A DNA stretch of 64,000 bases from Acinetobacter dispersus (GCF_009884975.1 NZ_CP041970.1:3844001-3908000); one strand, 5' to 3'; shown: positions 8,613 to 19,931, counted from the first letter of the stretch. The notes: generated by a model from the letters alone, not told the origin. Made by a program: numbers and translations.

Positions 8613-8975
8613 ATGGCTCGTATACTTATTGTAGATGATTCACCTACTGAAACATTTCGCTTTAGAGAAATTTTGACGAAGCACGGTTATGACGTTATAG
8701 AAGCGACCAATGGTGCTGATGGGGTGACCATGGCGCAGGCAGAACTTCCTGACCTCGTGCTAATGGATGTGGTAATGCCAGGGATGAATGGCTTTCAGGC
8801 GACACGCCAAATCAGTAAAGGTAAAGACACGCAGCATATTCCTGTTGTGATCGTAAGTACAAAAGATCAGGCTACAGACCGTGTATGGGGTAAGCGTCAG
8901 GGGGCTTGTGATTATTTGACTAAGCCGATTGATGAACAACAGCTGATTGATGTGATTAAACAATTATTAAGTTAA
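8613..8975 (+). CDS. pilH: Twitching motility response regulator PilH
   Basis: A 120-residue single receiver domain with ILIVDDSPTETFRF at the N-terminus, the phospho-acceptor Asp in LVLMDVVMPGMNGFQ, and the switch/Lys region VVIVSTKDQ and YLTKPIDEQQL. PilH is the second CheY-like protein of the Pil-Chp pathway, linked in Pseudomonas to pilus retraction or to draining phosphate from the kinase. The MNGFQATRQI and WGKRQGACDYL segments are typical of PilH and separate it from PilG. A GAGGAAAAA ribosome site precedes the ATG. Confidence 0.95.
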   Translation: MARILIVDDSPTETFRFREILTKHGYDVIEATNGADGVTMAQAELPDLVLMDVVMPGMNGFQATRQISKGKDTQHIPVVIVSTKDQATDRVWGKRQGACDYLTKPIDEQQLIDVIKQLLS

Positions 8976-9015
8976 TTTTTTGCTCAAGATGAGCCTTCTC
9001 AATACGGGATAGGGT

Positions 9016-9552
9016 ATGGCAGCAAATGGATTTATCGAATTGCTTCGCTTATCCAAGCGGGGTAACAAGCAATATACTGCAACTCAAAACGAAGTCAGCC
9101 GTTGGTCTGGTATCGCATTTGAGATGTTGGGGCAATATTTTGTTGCGCCTTTAGGGGAAATTTCGGAGGTGATTTATCCTCCGAAATACACACCTGTACC
9201 AAATACCCAGGCGTGGGTACGTGGTTTGGCCAATATTCGCGGAAGACTACTTTCAGTTTCTGATTTAACACATTTTATCTCAGGACAACGAAGTCAGTTT
9301 TCCCCGACGCAAAAAGTGATTTGTATTAGCCATCAAGACCATTATGTGGGGTTGGTCGTTGATCAGGTATTGGGGATTCAACACTTTAATAAGAAGAGTT
9401 TTTTCTCCCAAAATAATGAGCTGGATAATAAATTGAAAGATTATTGCCAAGGTCATTTCCATCAACATAACCAACAATGGCATGTATTTTTATTGAGTCG
9501 TTTGTTAAACAATCCTCAGTACATGAATGCATCAATAAAATTTATAAACTAA
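9016..9552 (+). CDS. pilI: CheW-type scaffold protein PilI
   Basis: A 178-residue CheW-domain protein that couples the receptor PilJ to the ChpA kinase. Visible are the CheW core RGLANIRGRLLSVSDLTHFI, with the conserved arginine-glycine of the receptor-binding edge, and VGLVVDQVLGIQHF for the second subdomain. It lies 40 bases after pilH and 46 bases before pilJ in a single operon. The length matches Pseudomonas PilI (178). Confidence 0.93.
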   Translation: MAANGFIELLRLSKRGNKQYTATQNEVSRWSGIAFEMLGQYFVAPLGEISEVIYPPKYTPVPNTQAWVRGLANIRGRLLSVSDLTHFISGQRSQFSPTQKVICISHQDHYVGLVVDQVLGIQHFNKKSFFSQNNELDNKLKDYCQGHFHQHNQQWHVFLLSRLLNNPQYMNASIKFIN

Positions 9553-9598
9553 TTTAATACGCTACGGAAGATAAACGCGTATTTGGGGAGAAGCTGAT

Positions 9599-11683
9599 AT
9601 GGGCTTTAAACTTAAAAAAAAGAACGGCAATGGCGATAGTGCAGGGCTGAAAAAAGGCGGTGTGTTCTTAGATAATATTCGAGCACAACTTGACCAGTTT
9701 TCACGCTTATTCGGTGAAACTGAGAAATCAAAACCGATTATCTATCGTGCTTTAATTGCGTTGGCCCTTGCAGTCATCCTCTTAATTTACTTATTCGTTA
9801 GCGTACCGCGTTCGAATCAATTGACTCGTAGTTTGGGTGAGTTACGTTTGTTATCGCAAACGATTTCACGTCAAGCGACAGAAGCAACAGCATCTGGTAC
9901 GCCAGAAGCAATGAAAAAACTGGTTGAGTCAGAAAAGCAATTTGCTGAAAACTTGGATACAGTTGAAAGTGTCTATGGTAAAGGCTCAGATGAATATAAA
10001 AAGGTGAGTGGGCTTTGGGACAATGTTTCAAAGAATATTGATCTGATTGCATCGCAACAAAAAGTCATTAACCAACTTTACGATACCAACATCTCGATCA
10101 GTGAAACGATTCCTGAAATTCAGGCGGAATATAACTTGATGGTCGACCAGATGGTTCGTGAAAACATGCCAAGTAGTCAGGTAATCATCACTAAAAACCA
10201 GGTGTTTATTGCAGAACGTATTTTACGTTCGATCAACTCAGTGTTGGTTGGTACAGACAATTCAAGCGTGTCCGCAAATGACTTCGGTGCCGATATTGAT
10301 ACTTTTGGTGTTTATCTGAATGCGCAATTAAATGGTAGTTCTGAGCTCGGCGTAGACCGTATTAGTTCTTCTGCTTTACGTGAGTCAGTCGATAGCATCA
10401 AATCTGATTATGATGCTGTATTGAAATCTGCGGCAGCAACCGTATTGCAAAACGCCAACCAGATTGTCCGCGTACGTCAGGCATCTTCGCAAATTTTCTC
10501 TCAGTCTGATGCACTTTTGACTTCACTGAATGATTTGTCGAATAAAGCAGAAGGCGGTTGGGGTAACGTAATCGCAGGTATCGTACTGATTGGTGCTTTA
10601 GGTTTACTTGTATTCTCTGCACTACAATTACTTGCACTACGTAGTAATACCGATAAAGAGCGTGTGACACGCTTACAAGATGAGTATGACCGTAACCAAA
10701 ACGCGATTTTACGTTTACTGGATGAGATTGCCGACTTAGCGGACGGTGACTTGCGTTCATATGCAACGGTATCGGAAGACTTTACGGGTGCGATTGCCGA
10801 CTCGATTAACTTTGCGATTGACCAGTTACGTGACCTTGTATCTCGAATTACCGATACCTCGCAAGAAGTCGCACGTTATACCCAAGATACGCAGAGTATT
10901 ACTAACCAGTTAGCGGAAGCTTCTGAACATCAGGCACAAGAAATTGCAGGTGCATCAGCCGCGATGAACGAAATGGCATTGTCGATTGACCAAGTATCTG
11001 CCAACGCTTCTGAGTCTGCTGACGTAGCACAACGTTCGGTACAAATTGCAACCAATGGTGCGCAAGTGGTAAACCGTTCGATCGAAGGTATGGATCACAT
11101 TCGTGAACAGATCCAAGAGACTTCAAAACGTATTAAACGTTTGGGTGAATCTTCGCAAGAGATTGGTAACATCGTCTCGCTGATTAACGATATTGCTGAC
11201 CAAACGAACATCTTGGCATTAAATGCTGCAATTCAAGCATCGATGGCAGGTGAAGCAGGTCGTGGTTTCGCGGTGGTAGCGGATGAGGTACAACGTCTTG
11301 CAGAACGTTCTGCATCAGCAACCAAACAGATCGAGAGCTTGGTAAAAACCATTCAAACAGATACTAACGAAGCTGTAATTTCAATGGAACAAACCACGTC
11401 GGAAGTTGTACGTGGTGCGAACCTTGCAAAAGATGCTGGTATTGCACTGGATGAAATTCAGACTGTATCGGGTGACTTGGCAAAACTGATTGCAAGCATT
11501 TCGGATGCAGCAAAACTTCAGTCTGCTTCTGCCAGCCATATTGCAACCACGATGAATGTCGTGCAGGAAATTACTTCACAAACGACAACTGCAACGTTTG
11601 ATACAGCGCGCTCAGTTTCTGAGCTGGCAAATATGGCTGAATCATTACGTGAATCAGTAACTGACTTTAAGTTACCTGATTAA
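9599..11683 (+). CDS. pilJ: Methyl-accepting chemotaxis-type receptor PilJ
   Basis: A 694-residue inner-membrane receptor. Transmembrane helix 1 lies at about residues 45-68 ([19 protein letters not shown]) and helix 2 at about 325-350 ([19 protein letters not shown]). Between them is a periplasmic domain of about 250 residues with PilJ-type helical repeats. A HAMP region follows, then the signalling domain with the hairpin tip [20 protein letters not shown] and [16 protein letters not shown]. The receptor senses pilus-related or surface signals and drives ChpA autophosphorylation. The gene ends in a good terminator before chpA. Confidence 0.96.
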   Translation: MGFKLKKKNGNGDSAGLKKGGVFLDNIRAQLDQFSRLFGETEKSKPIIYRALIALALAVILLIYLFVSVPRSNQLTRSLGELRLLSQTISRQATEATASGTPEAMKKLVESEKQFAENLDTVESVYGKGSDEYKKVSGLWDNVSKNIDLIASQQKVINQLYDTNISISETIPEIQAEYNLMVDQMVRENMPSSQVIITKNQVFIAERILRSINSVLVGTDNSSVSANDFGADIDTFGVYLNAQLNGSSELGVDRISSSALRESVDSIKSDYDAVLKSAAATVLQNANQIVRVRQASSQIFSQSDALLTSLNDLSNKAEGGWGNVIAGIVLIGALGLLVFSALQLLALRSNTDKERVTRLQDEYDRNQNAILRLLDEIADLADGDLRSYATVSEDFTGAIADSINFAIDQLRDLVSRITDTSQEVARYTQDTQSITNQLAEASEHQAQEIAGASAAMNEMALSIDQVSANASESADVAQRSVQIATNGAQVVNRSIEGMDHIREQIQETSKRIKRLGESSQEIGNIVSLINDIADQTNILALNAAIQASMAGEAGRGFAVVADEVQRLAERSASATKQIESLVKTIQTDTNEAVISMEQTTSEVVRGANLAKDAGIALDEIQTVSGDLAKLIASISDAAKLQSASASHIATTMNVVQEITSQTTTATFDTARSVSELANMAESLRESVTDFKLPD

Positions 11684-11691
11684 ACCGAATT

Positions 11692-11721
11692 GGAAAGGCA
11701 GATGGGGGTGTCTGTCTTTCC
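11692..11721 (+). terminator. Hairpin terminator between pilJ and chpA
   Basis: GGAAAGGCAGA and TCTGTCTTTCC pair (one G-T) around a G-rich loop, followed by ATTTATTTT. It lies within the operon and could reduce read-through from pilGHIJ into chpA. Confidence 0.7.
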
Positions 11722-11840
11722 ATTTATTTTAGAGATGTTGGATATCTCAACAAGGTGATGGCGAAATGGAACTACATCTTGTGTGATAGATATACGTAAT
11801 TTTTACCCACGATTGGTGGATAAAAACGAAAGAAGCAGCT

Positions 11841-14800
11841 ATGAAACAAATATTAAAAACGTTAGTTGAAACGATGACGCTTCCTGAAGACAGTTATCTT
11901 GAACAAGATGCAGAGATTCTTGAAATTTTTATTGAAGAATTAGATGAAATCTTTGTTGAGTTAGAACCATTATTAGTTCAATGGACGGAACAACCACATC
12001 AGCAAGATGTGCTTACAGATATTCGTCGCCATTTCCATACGCTGAAAGGCTCTGGAAGAATGGTGGGGGCGAAGTCGTCTGGTGAGTTGGCGTGGACGGT
12101 TGAAGATACTTTAAATCGTGTTATTGCGGGTACGATTACCTTAAATACCGATATCCAACGCTATATACAAGCCGTTTTCAATCTTTACCGTTTTAAACTG
12201 ATTCATGATTTTAAAGCAGTTCAAAGTCATCTTATCGATTTCAGACCACTGGTATTATTGGGACAACAATTACAACAACAGCAAAGTCCTGAGCCAGCAT
12301 TGGCCGAGTTATTTAAGCTTGCAACTGATTTAACACATGATGATGTCGTGACGGGTCTTGAATGGGCAGATGCAGAAACTGTTGAAGAAACTGTTTCTGA
12401 CGTCCTTGCAGTCGAATCCCTTCCTGCTGAGACAACAGTTCATACCGATGATGAGGTTCTTGCGAAGGAAACTTTGGCCATCTTCTTGGAAGAAGCCGAA
12501 GAACATCTTGCTACAATTGATCAATTCTTGGTAAATGACCGTCCAAGTAATGATCACTATAATACGTTGATTCGAGCATTACATACTTTACGTGGTAGCT
12601 CTGCCATGGCGCATGTAGATCATGTGTTTGAAGCCAGCTCTAAAGTTGAAAATCTATTTAAAACATTATTACAAGAAGAGTTAGATTCAAGTTCAGATGA
12701 GACTGCATTACTCACGCATTATGCTCAATTTGTGCGTGATTATTTACATACATTGAAACAGCAAGGTTCACAGCAGAAATTTGATGAAACCTATGCAACC
12801 TTTAATGTGGCATGGGATAGCTATGATTTCCAACTCGAAGAAAAGAATGGAACCACTGTTCGACCACAAGGTTTAGTTTCTGAGCTGCTTGAACTCAATA
12901 TTAATGATCTCTTAGACGTCGAGTTTGATTTTGAAAAGCGCGCACGTCATGAGTTCCCACAGTATATTCAGTTACTCAGCCAGCAAGCTGAGACCTTGTT
13001 GCAGCATACTCATCACCATGCAACTATTGGTATGTATCAATACACCAGTCAGTTGCGTTCTAGCTATCAAGATATTCTCTTTAAACCAAATCTACTTAAT
13101 CTTGATTATGCATTTGAGCTTTATCACCAGGTCCATCAACAGTTTATCCAATTGTTTGATACTTTGGCCGCAGGACAGCGTGTTACCTTAAGCAAAGCAC
13201 ATGAACTGGTTTTAAATGAATTAAGTTCATTTACTCAACAAAATGTTGAGACTCTGGAAACACCTGTTGTTGAAGTGACTGAGGCCGTTGAAGAGGTAAA
13301 TACAGTTGAACTCCAACAGGCAACTACGCCAGTTATTGCTAACACAGATTTAGCTGCTCAATTTGCTTTAGATAAGCAGCAGTTACAGTCAGATGAAGCG
13401 AATCGTGATTTTGATCCTGACTTACTGGATATCTTCCTTGAAGAAGCCGATGAGTTACTAGGTGGGATTGATACTGACCTGAATACATGGGCTGCGGACC
13501 ATCAAAACGTCGATGCCTTAAAGAATTTGATGCGTTATTTGCACACCTTAAAAGGTGGCTCAAATATGATTCAAGCGCGTCATATTGGCTTAATTGCGCA
13601 TGAATTAGAAACGATCTACGAGAAGTTGATCAATCAACAGATTCAGGCAACGCCACAATTGATTGCTACGATTCGTTCAGTACAAGATGATATTGCAGAT
13701 CGTATTCAAACCATTCGTGATCAGCAGGTGGATTATCCATCGACACACACTTTAGTTGTGCTTTCCAATTTATCGAAAACAGCTGCTGTGGCAGATACAG
13801 TTGAAACTGAATCGGTACCAGCAACGCTACAAGATCAATCAGTTGTAATTGAAGATGTTGCTGAGTCATCCGATGCAATGATTACGGTTGCGCCAGCCCA
13901 AACTGAGTCTGTGTCAGCAACGATTGATGTCACCACATTCGCTGCTCAGTTGGCTCTGGATAAGCAACAGTTACAATCAACTGATGCAAACCGTGACTTT
14001 GATCCTGACCTATTGGATATCTTCTTAGAAGAAGCAGATGAGTTGATGGGGGGGATTGATGCAGATCTAAATACATGGACTGCCGATCACCAAAATATCA
14101 ATGCTTTAAAGAACTTGATGCGTTATTTGCACACCTTAAAAGGTGGTTCAAATATGATTCAAGCGCGTCATATTGGTTTGATTGCGCATGAATTGGAAAC
14201 AATTTATGAAAAACTGATCAACCAACAGATTCAGCCAACGCCACAACTGATTGCGATCATTCGTTTAGTTCAAGATGATATTGCCGATCGTATTCAAACC
14301 ATTCGCGATCAGCAAACAGATTATCCATCAACGCATGTGGTACAACTACTGCAACAGGCCGATCAAGCAGTTGCTCCTGCAATGTTTGAAACAGCTGTTG
14401 AGGATACGCCTGTAGATGAAGTCAATGAACCTGAGCGTGTTGATACTCAGGCAGAAGTACTTGAACTTGTTGAGGCTGAAGCTGAAATTGACATACAGCC
14501 AACAGCACTTGAAGAGCAAGCCAGCAGTTTTGAAGTTGAAGAGGAAGTGCTGGAAGATACTTCAGCAGCTCAAACGGTTGAGACAGAGACCGCGTCAGCA
14601 GATGACGATGTTCGCTCTCTGGTTGAACAAACGTTCCTTGAAGAAGCGGAAGAGTTAATAGAGCAGGCACAAGGCTTATTAAAACAATGGTTTGATCAAC
14701 GCGGTAACCGTAGTTTACTGTTGCAGTTACAGCGTAATGCCCACAGTCTCAAAGGTGGTGCACGTATGGCAGAAATGGATGCGATTGCCATTATTGCCTA

Positions 14801-16934
14801 CCACTTAGAAAATGCATTCGAGCAATTTGGTGTACATCATTTCAATTCAAATGTGTATGACAACCTACTCAATACTGCATTTGCATGGCTTGAGGATGCA
14901 ATCTCTAAACGCCAATATGCAAACTTTGATGGCTTAAAACAAAGTCTAGAGAAGATGGAGTTTGTAGACGTTTCTGCACAACTGCCACAGAAACTTTCTG
15001 CTAAAGATATCTTTACCCCTGATTATACAATGGAGTTTGTACAGGGCGATGGAACTGAGCCACCGTCAATGTTAGGCGAGTGGGAAACCACAGAACGCAT
15101 TGAACAGAATAATGAAATGATCCGTGTTTCTGCTGACGTCATCGAGAAGATGATTGATTTGTCAGGGGAGAATGCGATCAACCGTTCACGTATCGAGATG
15201 GACTTAGGTCAGTTGGGCGGTACCTTGACGGAAATGGAACTGGCAATCAAACGTTTGGCGGATCAGTTACGCCGAATGGAAGGCGAGCTAGAAAGTCAGA
15301 TTATTGCACGACATGGTGGTGAAAACTCACGTTATGCCGACTTTGACCCATTAGAAATGGACCAATATTCATCGTTGAATCAATTGTCCAAGTCTTTGGC
15401 CGAGTCTGCATCGGATTTGGTTGACTTTAAAACTACACTGTCTGAAAAGATTCGTGATACCGAAGGTTTGTTGTTACAGCAGTCACGTATTCAGGCTGAA
15501 ATTCAAGAAAGCTTGATGCGTACTCGTCTGGTGCCATTCTCACGTCTATTGCCGCGTTTACAACGTATTGTGCGTCAAACAGCATCGACCTTAAACCGCC
15601 CAACAGAACTGGTGGTGAATAATACTGAAGGTGAATTAGACCGCAGTATTCTTGAACGTTTGGTTGCGCCGTTTGAACATATGTTACGTAACGCGATTGA
15701 CCACGGGATTGAAGACCGTGAACAACGTCTACAGGCACAAAAGCCAGAGACTGGACATATTGTGTTGAACATTGGTCGTCAAGGCACAGATGTTGTCGTG
15801 ACCTTTAGTGACGATGGTAAAGGGATTGATGTTAACCGTATTAAAGAAAAAGCATTACAGACTGGTTTAATGACCAAAGACCAAAAGCTTGATCAGGAAG
15901 AAATTCTACAATTTATCTTCCATCCAGGCTTTAGTACCGCGGCTCAAGTCACTCAAATTTCTGGACGTGGTGTAGGTCTGGATGTTGTACAAAGTGATAT
16001 TAAAACCCTCGGTGGTCACGTCAGTGTCGATTCAACTTTAGGTAAAGGAACAACCTTTACCATTCGCGTACCAACTACCGTGGCGGTGAGCGATGCCTTG
16101 ATGGTAAAAGCAGGCGATCAACAATTTGCTTTCCCATTGGCACAGATCGATCGTATTGTGCGTATTTCACCAATGGCATTAGAGCAGTACTTCGATAGTC
16201 AAGAAGACTACTTCAGTATTGACCAAGAACGCTATCGTTTACGTTATTTGTCGGAGTTTGTTGCTGGGCAACCAATTCCACGTTTGAGCGGTGTAGTTCA
16301 CTCATTACCAGTGCTGCTGATTAAAGGGGCTCAAGGTCAAACCACAGCATTGCTGGTTGACCAGTTGATTGGTTCGCGAGGACAAATTGTTGTAAAACCT
16401 GTCGGTCAACAGTTCTCCAGTATTGGGGTAATTGCCGGTGCTACCATTCTCGGTGATGGTCAAGTCTGTTTGATTTTGGATGGTCAAAACATTGCGCGAC
16501 AAGCACAGTCAACTGCGCGTAGTAAACAGGCAGATGAGACTTATACCAAGCAGCGTTATGATGAACGCCGCTTGATTATGATTGTCGATGACTCGGTGAC
16601 GGTACGTAAGGTAACTTCACGTTTGTTAGAACGCCAAGGTTATGACGTTGTCACTGCGAAAGATGGTGTTGATGCAATAGAACAGCTTGAGACGATTAAG
16701 CCAGATCTGATGTTATTGGATATCGAGATGCCACGTATGGATGGTTTTGAAGTATCGAATTTGGTACGACATCATGAAATCCACCGTGACTTACCAATCA
16801 TCATGATTACATCACGTACGGGTGAGAAGCATCGTGAACGTGCATTATCGCTCGGTGTAAACCAATATATGGGTAAACCATTCCAAGAAGAGGCACTTTT
16901 GGAAAATATTGAAAGCTTACTGGCTGTGCGCTAA
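11841..16934 (+). CDS. chpA: Hybrid chemotaxis histidine kinase ChpA with five HPt domains
   Basis: A 1697-residue CheA-type kinase of the Pil-Chp pathway. Five phosphotransfer (HPt) domains carry the H-x-x-K/R-G motif at H66, H248, H568, H764 and H968. The third and fourth are near-identical copies 588 bases apart. Then come the dimerisation region (RVSADVIEKMIDLSGENAIN), the ATPase with N1284 of the N box (MLRNAIDHGIEDREQR) and the glycine boxes FSDDGKGID and SGRGVGLDVV. A CheW-like regulatory domain follows, and finally a receiver with phospho-acceptor D1627 (LMLLDIEMPRMDGFE). It phosphorylates PilG and PilH. Linkers between HPt domains are rich in Glu, Val and Thr. Pseudomonas ChpA is larger (about 2470 residues, eight such domains). 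Confidence 0.96.
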   Translation: MKQILKTLVETMTLPEDSYLEQDAEILEIFIEELDEIFVELEPLLVQWTEQPHQQDVLTDIRRHFHTLKGSGRMVGAKSSGELAWTVEDTLNRVIAGTITLNTDIQRYIQAVFNLYRFKLIHDFKAVQSHLIDFRPLVLLGQQLQQQQSPEPALAELFKLATDLTHDDVVTGLEWADAETVEETVSDVLAVESLPAETTVHTDDEVLAKETLAIFLEEAEEHLATIDQFLVNDRPSNDHYNTLIRALHTLRGSSAMAHVDHVFEASSKVENLFKTLLQEELDSSSDETALLTHYAQFVRDYLHTLKQQGSQQKFDETYATFNVAWDSYDFQLEEKNGTTVRPQGLVSELLELNINDLLDVEFDFEKRARHEFPQYIQLLSQQAETLLQHTHHHATIGMYQYTSQLRSSYQDILFKPNLLNLDYAFELYHQVHQQFIQLFDTLAAGQRVTLSKAHELVLNELSSFTQQNVETLETPVVEVTEAVEEVNTVELQQATTPVIANTDLAAQFALDKQQLQSDEANRDFDPDLLDIFLEEADELLGGIDTDLNTWAADHQNVDALKNLMRYLHTLKGGSNMIQARHIGLIAHELETIYEKLINQQIQATPQLIATIRSVQDDIADRIQTIRDQQVDYPSTHTLVVLSNLSKTAAVADTVETESVPATLQDQSVVIEDVAESSDAMITVAPAQTESVSATIDVTTFAAQLALDKQQLQSTDANRDFDPDLLDIFLEEADELMGGIDADLNTWTADHQNINALKNLMRYLHTLKGGSNMIQARHIGLIAHELETIYEKLINQQIQPTPQLIAIIRLVQDDIADRIQTIRDQQTDYPSTHVVQLLQQADQAVAPAMFETAVEDTPVDEVNEPERVDTQAEVLELVEAEAEIDIQPTALEEQASSFEVEEEVLEDTSAAQTVETETASADDDVRSLVEQTFLEEAEELIEQAQGLLKQWFDQRGNRSLLLQLQRNAHSLKGGARMAEMDAIAIIAYHLENAFEQFGVHHFNSNVYDNLLNTAFAWLEDAISKRQYANFDGLKQSLEKMEFVDVSAQLPQKLSAKDIFTPDYTMEFVQGDGTEPPSMLGEWETTERIEQNNEMIRVSADVIEKMIDLSGENAINRSRIEMDLGQLGGTLTEMELAIKRLADQLRRMEGELESQIIARHGGENSRYADFDPLEMDQYSSLNQLSKSLAESASDLVDFKTTLSEKIRDTEGLLLQQSRIQAEIQESLMRTRLVPFSRLLPRLQRIVRQTASTLNRPTELVVNNTEGELDRSILERLVAPFEHMLRNAIDHGIEDREQRLQAQKPETGHIVLNIGRQGTDVVVTFSDDGKGIDVNRIKEKALQTGLMTKDQKLDQEEILQFIFHPGFSTAAQVTQISGRGVGLDVVQSDIKTLGGHVSVDSTLGKGTTFTIRVPTTVAVSDALMVKAGDQQFAFPLAQIDRIVRISPMALEQYFDSQEDYFSIDQERYRLRYLSEFVAGQPIPRLSGVVHSLPVLLIKGAQGQTTALLVDQLIGSRGQIVVKPVGQQFSSIGVIAGATILGDGQVCLILDGQNIARQAQSTARSKQADETYTKQRYDERRLIMIVDDSVTVRKVTSRLLERQGYDVVTAKDGVDAIEQLETIKPDLMLLDIEMPRMDGFEVSNLVRHHEIHRDLPIIMITSRTGEKHRERALSLGVNQYMGKPFQEEALLENIESLLAVR
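13353..14334 (+). repeat. Intragenic tandem duplication of an HPt module in chpA
   Basis: Two units, about 13353-13746 and 13941-14334, share the same order of codons with a constant offset of 588 bases (196 codons), so the frame is kept. The encoded 130-residue modules differ at only about a dozen positions, and both keep the phospho-accepting histidine in LHTLKGGSNMIQARHIG. The 194 bases between the units encode the low-complexity linker and are not duplicated with similar fidelity. Confidence 0.93.
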
Positions 16935-16947
16935 GAGGTGAAAAATA

Positions 16948-17403
16948 ATGGCTAAGAAAAGCGCAAATTCGACACTGGGGCAGATTGACCAGCAAGAATT
17001 ACAACATTTAATCACGGTTTCTACGGGATTTATTGATGCATATATTATTCAATGCCATCAAAAAGTACCGATGCTATTACCGCAAAATATTGTGTTATCA
17101 GCAATGGATACCCAAACCAATGTTGATCATATCGAATGGCATGATCTAAAACTTCCAGTCTACGCTGTGAATGATCCTAAGCAAAAACAAGGGGTTGCAT
17201 TGGTCATTGAAGGGGATGATGTTTCTGAGCGGTTTGCTTTGGTCTGCGATGAAATGCCTGAATCGATTCGTGTACGTATTTCAGAAATTGTGGATGAAGA
17301 GCGCGAAACCGATGACGACAAAGTCTTTAAATATGTAAAAATGGGGGAGCATGAATTCTATGTTCCCCATCTGCAAAATATACAAACCCAGCTCGGGTTG
17401 TAA
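16948..17403 (+). CDS. ChpC/CheW-like accessory protein of the Pil-Chp system
   Basis: A 151-residue protein starting 13 bases after chpA, so it is in the same transcript. It has the outline of a CheW domain: an N-terminal strand region (YIIQCHQKVPMLLPQNIVLSA), a W-H-D-L-K-L-P-V-Y core, the segment GVALVIEGDDVSERFALVCD, and a C-terminal part with HEFYVPHL. CheW conservation is weak. By position it corresponds to Pseudomonas chpC, which links extra receptors to ChpA. The assignment rests on context plus fold outline. It ends in a bidirectional terminator. Confidence 0.72.
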   Translation: MAKKSANSTLGQIDQQELQHLITVSTGFIDAYIIQCHQKVPMLLPQNIVLSAMDTQTNVDHIEWHDLKLPVYAVNDPKQKQGVALVIEGDDVSERFALVCDEMPESIRVRISEIVDEERETDDDKVFKYVKMGEHEFYVPHLQNIQTQLGL

Positions 17404-17404
17404 T

Positions 17405-17434
17405 AAAAAAGGAACTCATTTGAGTTCCTTTTTT
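17405..17434. terminator. Bidirectional terminator between the chp operon and dapE
   Basis: AAAAAAGGAACTCA / TGAGTTCCTTTTTT is a near-perfect stem with A and T tails, serving both convergent units. Confidence 0.92.
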
Positions 17435-17451
17435 ATTGATCTCTTTTATTT

Positions 17452-18690
<1,239 letters not shown>

Positions 18691-18708
18691 GTAAGTTGCT
18701 TTCAGGGA

Positions 18709-18852
18709 TTACATTTTATCTTGTGTTTTCTCCGCAGTTTGTGTGACTTTATCACCTGCCTTAGACACATCTTTACCAATACCTTTGAATGTATTACAGC
18801 CAGTTAAAACAAAAGCAGTCATGATTGAAGCAACTAAGATTTTTTTCATCAT
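18709..18852 (-). CDS. Entericidin-like small lipoprotein (47 aa)
   Basis: This short frame encodes MMKKILVASIMTAFVLTGC followed by a 28-residue tail. It has a lipoprotein signal peptide with the lipobox V-L-T-G-C; the mature part begins at the cysteine and reads N-T-F-K-G-I-G-K-D-V-S-K-A-G-D-K-V. That pattern matches the entericidin EcnA/EcnB family, outer-membrane lipopeptides of about 45 residues linked to stress and programmed lysis in enterobacteria. A clear GGAG ribosome site lies just upstream, and a terminator follows. No adjacent second entericidin (antidote/toxin partner) is visible. It is probably a stand-alone cell-envelope stress protein. Confidence 0.85.
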   Translation of the reverse strand: MMKKILVASIMTAFVLTGCNTFKGIGKDVSKAGDKVTQTAEKTQDKM

Positions 18853-18973
18853 CGTCTCCATTTCAATTTAATTATGATGTACTTAAGAGGCTAAAAAAGT
18901 TAACAGTAAATGACTATGTGGGTTTGATGGTAGATGTGTTATAAAATGTTAATTTGTAGAATAATAATTCACT

Positions 18974-19831
18974 TTATTTCATAAATAAAAGCGAAAGTTG
19001 GCGAAACATATAATAAGAATGTGTTGGCTGATCCTGATAATACAAACCATTGGTCCACCAGACAGCGGTTTGTGATGATGGCTCTGAATCAGGGCAGAGC
19101 CATTCATGACGTTGTAAGCGATAATAAGGCGTTTGTGGGATGTGGGTTCCCCATTGCCCTAAACGCCGTGATGCATTTATCCAAGACGGTAAACCTAAGC
19201 TGTTTTGTTGCTCGGGTAGATAGAGTTGACCTTTCATCACTGCAAACTTTCTTTGAATTTGATGGTGATTGGCTTCTGAAAACTGAAATTGACGTTCAGT
19301 AAAATGTTTTAACTTTCGGTGCAAGGTGTCTTCGCGGTTTAGGCCGTACCATTGTGCTAAATCTAATTCGTTTTCACCAAGGTAATATTTTAAAGCGACT
19401 TCCCAATGTTCAATTTCATTTGTTTGTGTATTGAGTACAACAAAATCGAGTTCACCTAAGGTCACTGCACCTGCAATTTTTTGAATACTATGTCCCAGCA
19501 GTTGGTAGGGATGATAGTTATCATCCAATAACCAGAACCAGAGTAAATTCTCAAAACGTAAACCGAGACGAGTACTTTTGAGTTGTGCCAGAAAATCAAT
19601 CAGTGGCTGAGGCTGTTGATCCAGTTGCTTTAATCGCTGTTCATAGTTTTGATAATGAGTGAGCCAAATCGAATCGTGATGAAGCTCAAAATGATGTTTT
19701 ACATTAAGCTCATTGGGAATCTGAGCCAATATATTAGGGCTGGCAATACAAAATGCTAAATGTCGTACGATTGGGTTATTAAACTGTAACCACGGTTCAA
19801 AATAGCTGGAAGTGGTAATCAGGTTAGGCAT
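18974..19831 (-). CDS. DUF1853 family protein
   Basis: A 285-residue soluble protein. The central part TRLGLRFENLLWFWLLDDN, then GELDFVVLN and HWEVALKYYLG, is characteristic of DUF1853. The pattern E...GELDF...EVALK resembles a PD-(D/E)xK nuclease core, so a nuclease-like fold is possible; this is inference. The C-terminus has WWTNG and YYMFRQLSLLF. No signal peptide or membrane segment is seen. It stands between a lipoprotein gene and YbaN and has no obvious operon partner. Confidence 0.88.
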   Translation of the reverse strand: MPNLITTSSYFEPWLQFNNPIVRHLAFCIASPNILAQIPNELNVKHHFELHHDSIWLTHYQNYEQRLKQLDQQPQPLIDFLAQLKSTRLGLRFENLLWFWLLDDNYHPYQLLGHSIQKIAGAVTLGELDFVVLNTQTNEIEHWEVALKYYLGENELDLAQWYGLNREDTLHRKLKHFTERQFQFSEANHHQIQRKFAVMKGQLYLPEQQNSLGLPSWINASRRLGQWGTHIPQTPYYRLQRHEWLCPDSEPSSQTAVWWTNGLYYQDQPTHSYYMFRQLSLLFMK

Positions 19832-19931
19832 GAATTAACTCAATCATTGAAATAATAAGTGAAGTTTAAGAAAGAACGATAAAAACGCTTTATACTAGCA
19901 CGGTTGTAAATCGGTGTTGGTTAATTGCTCA

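Noticed and set aside
14416..14670. Two opposite-strand or shifted frames in the chpA linker
   Set aside because: Low-complexity Glu/Val/Leu-rich linker DNA gives long shadow frames; the chpA frame is continuous through it.
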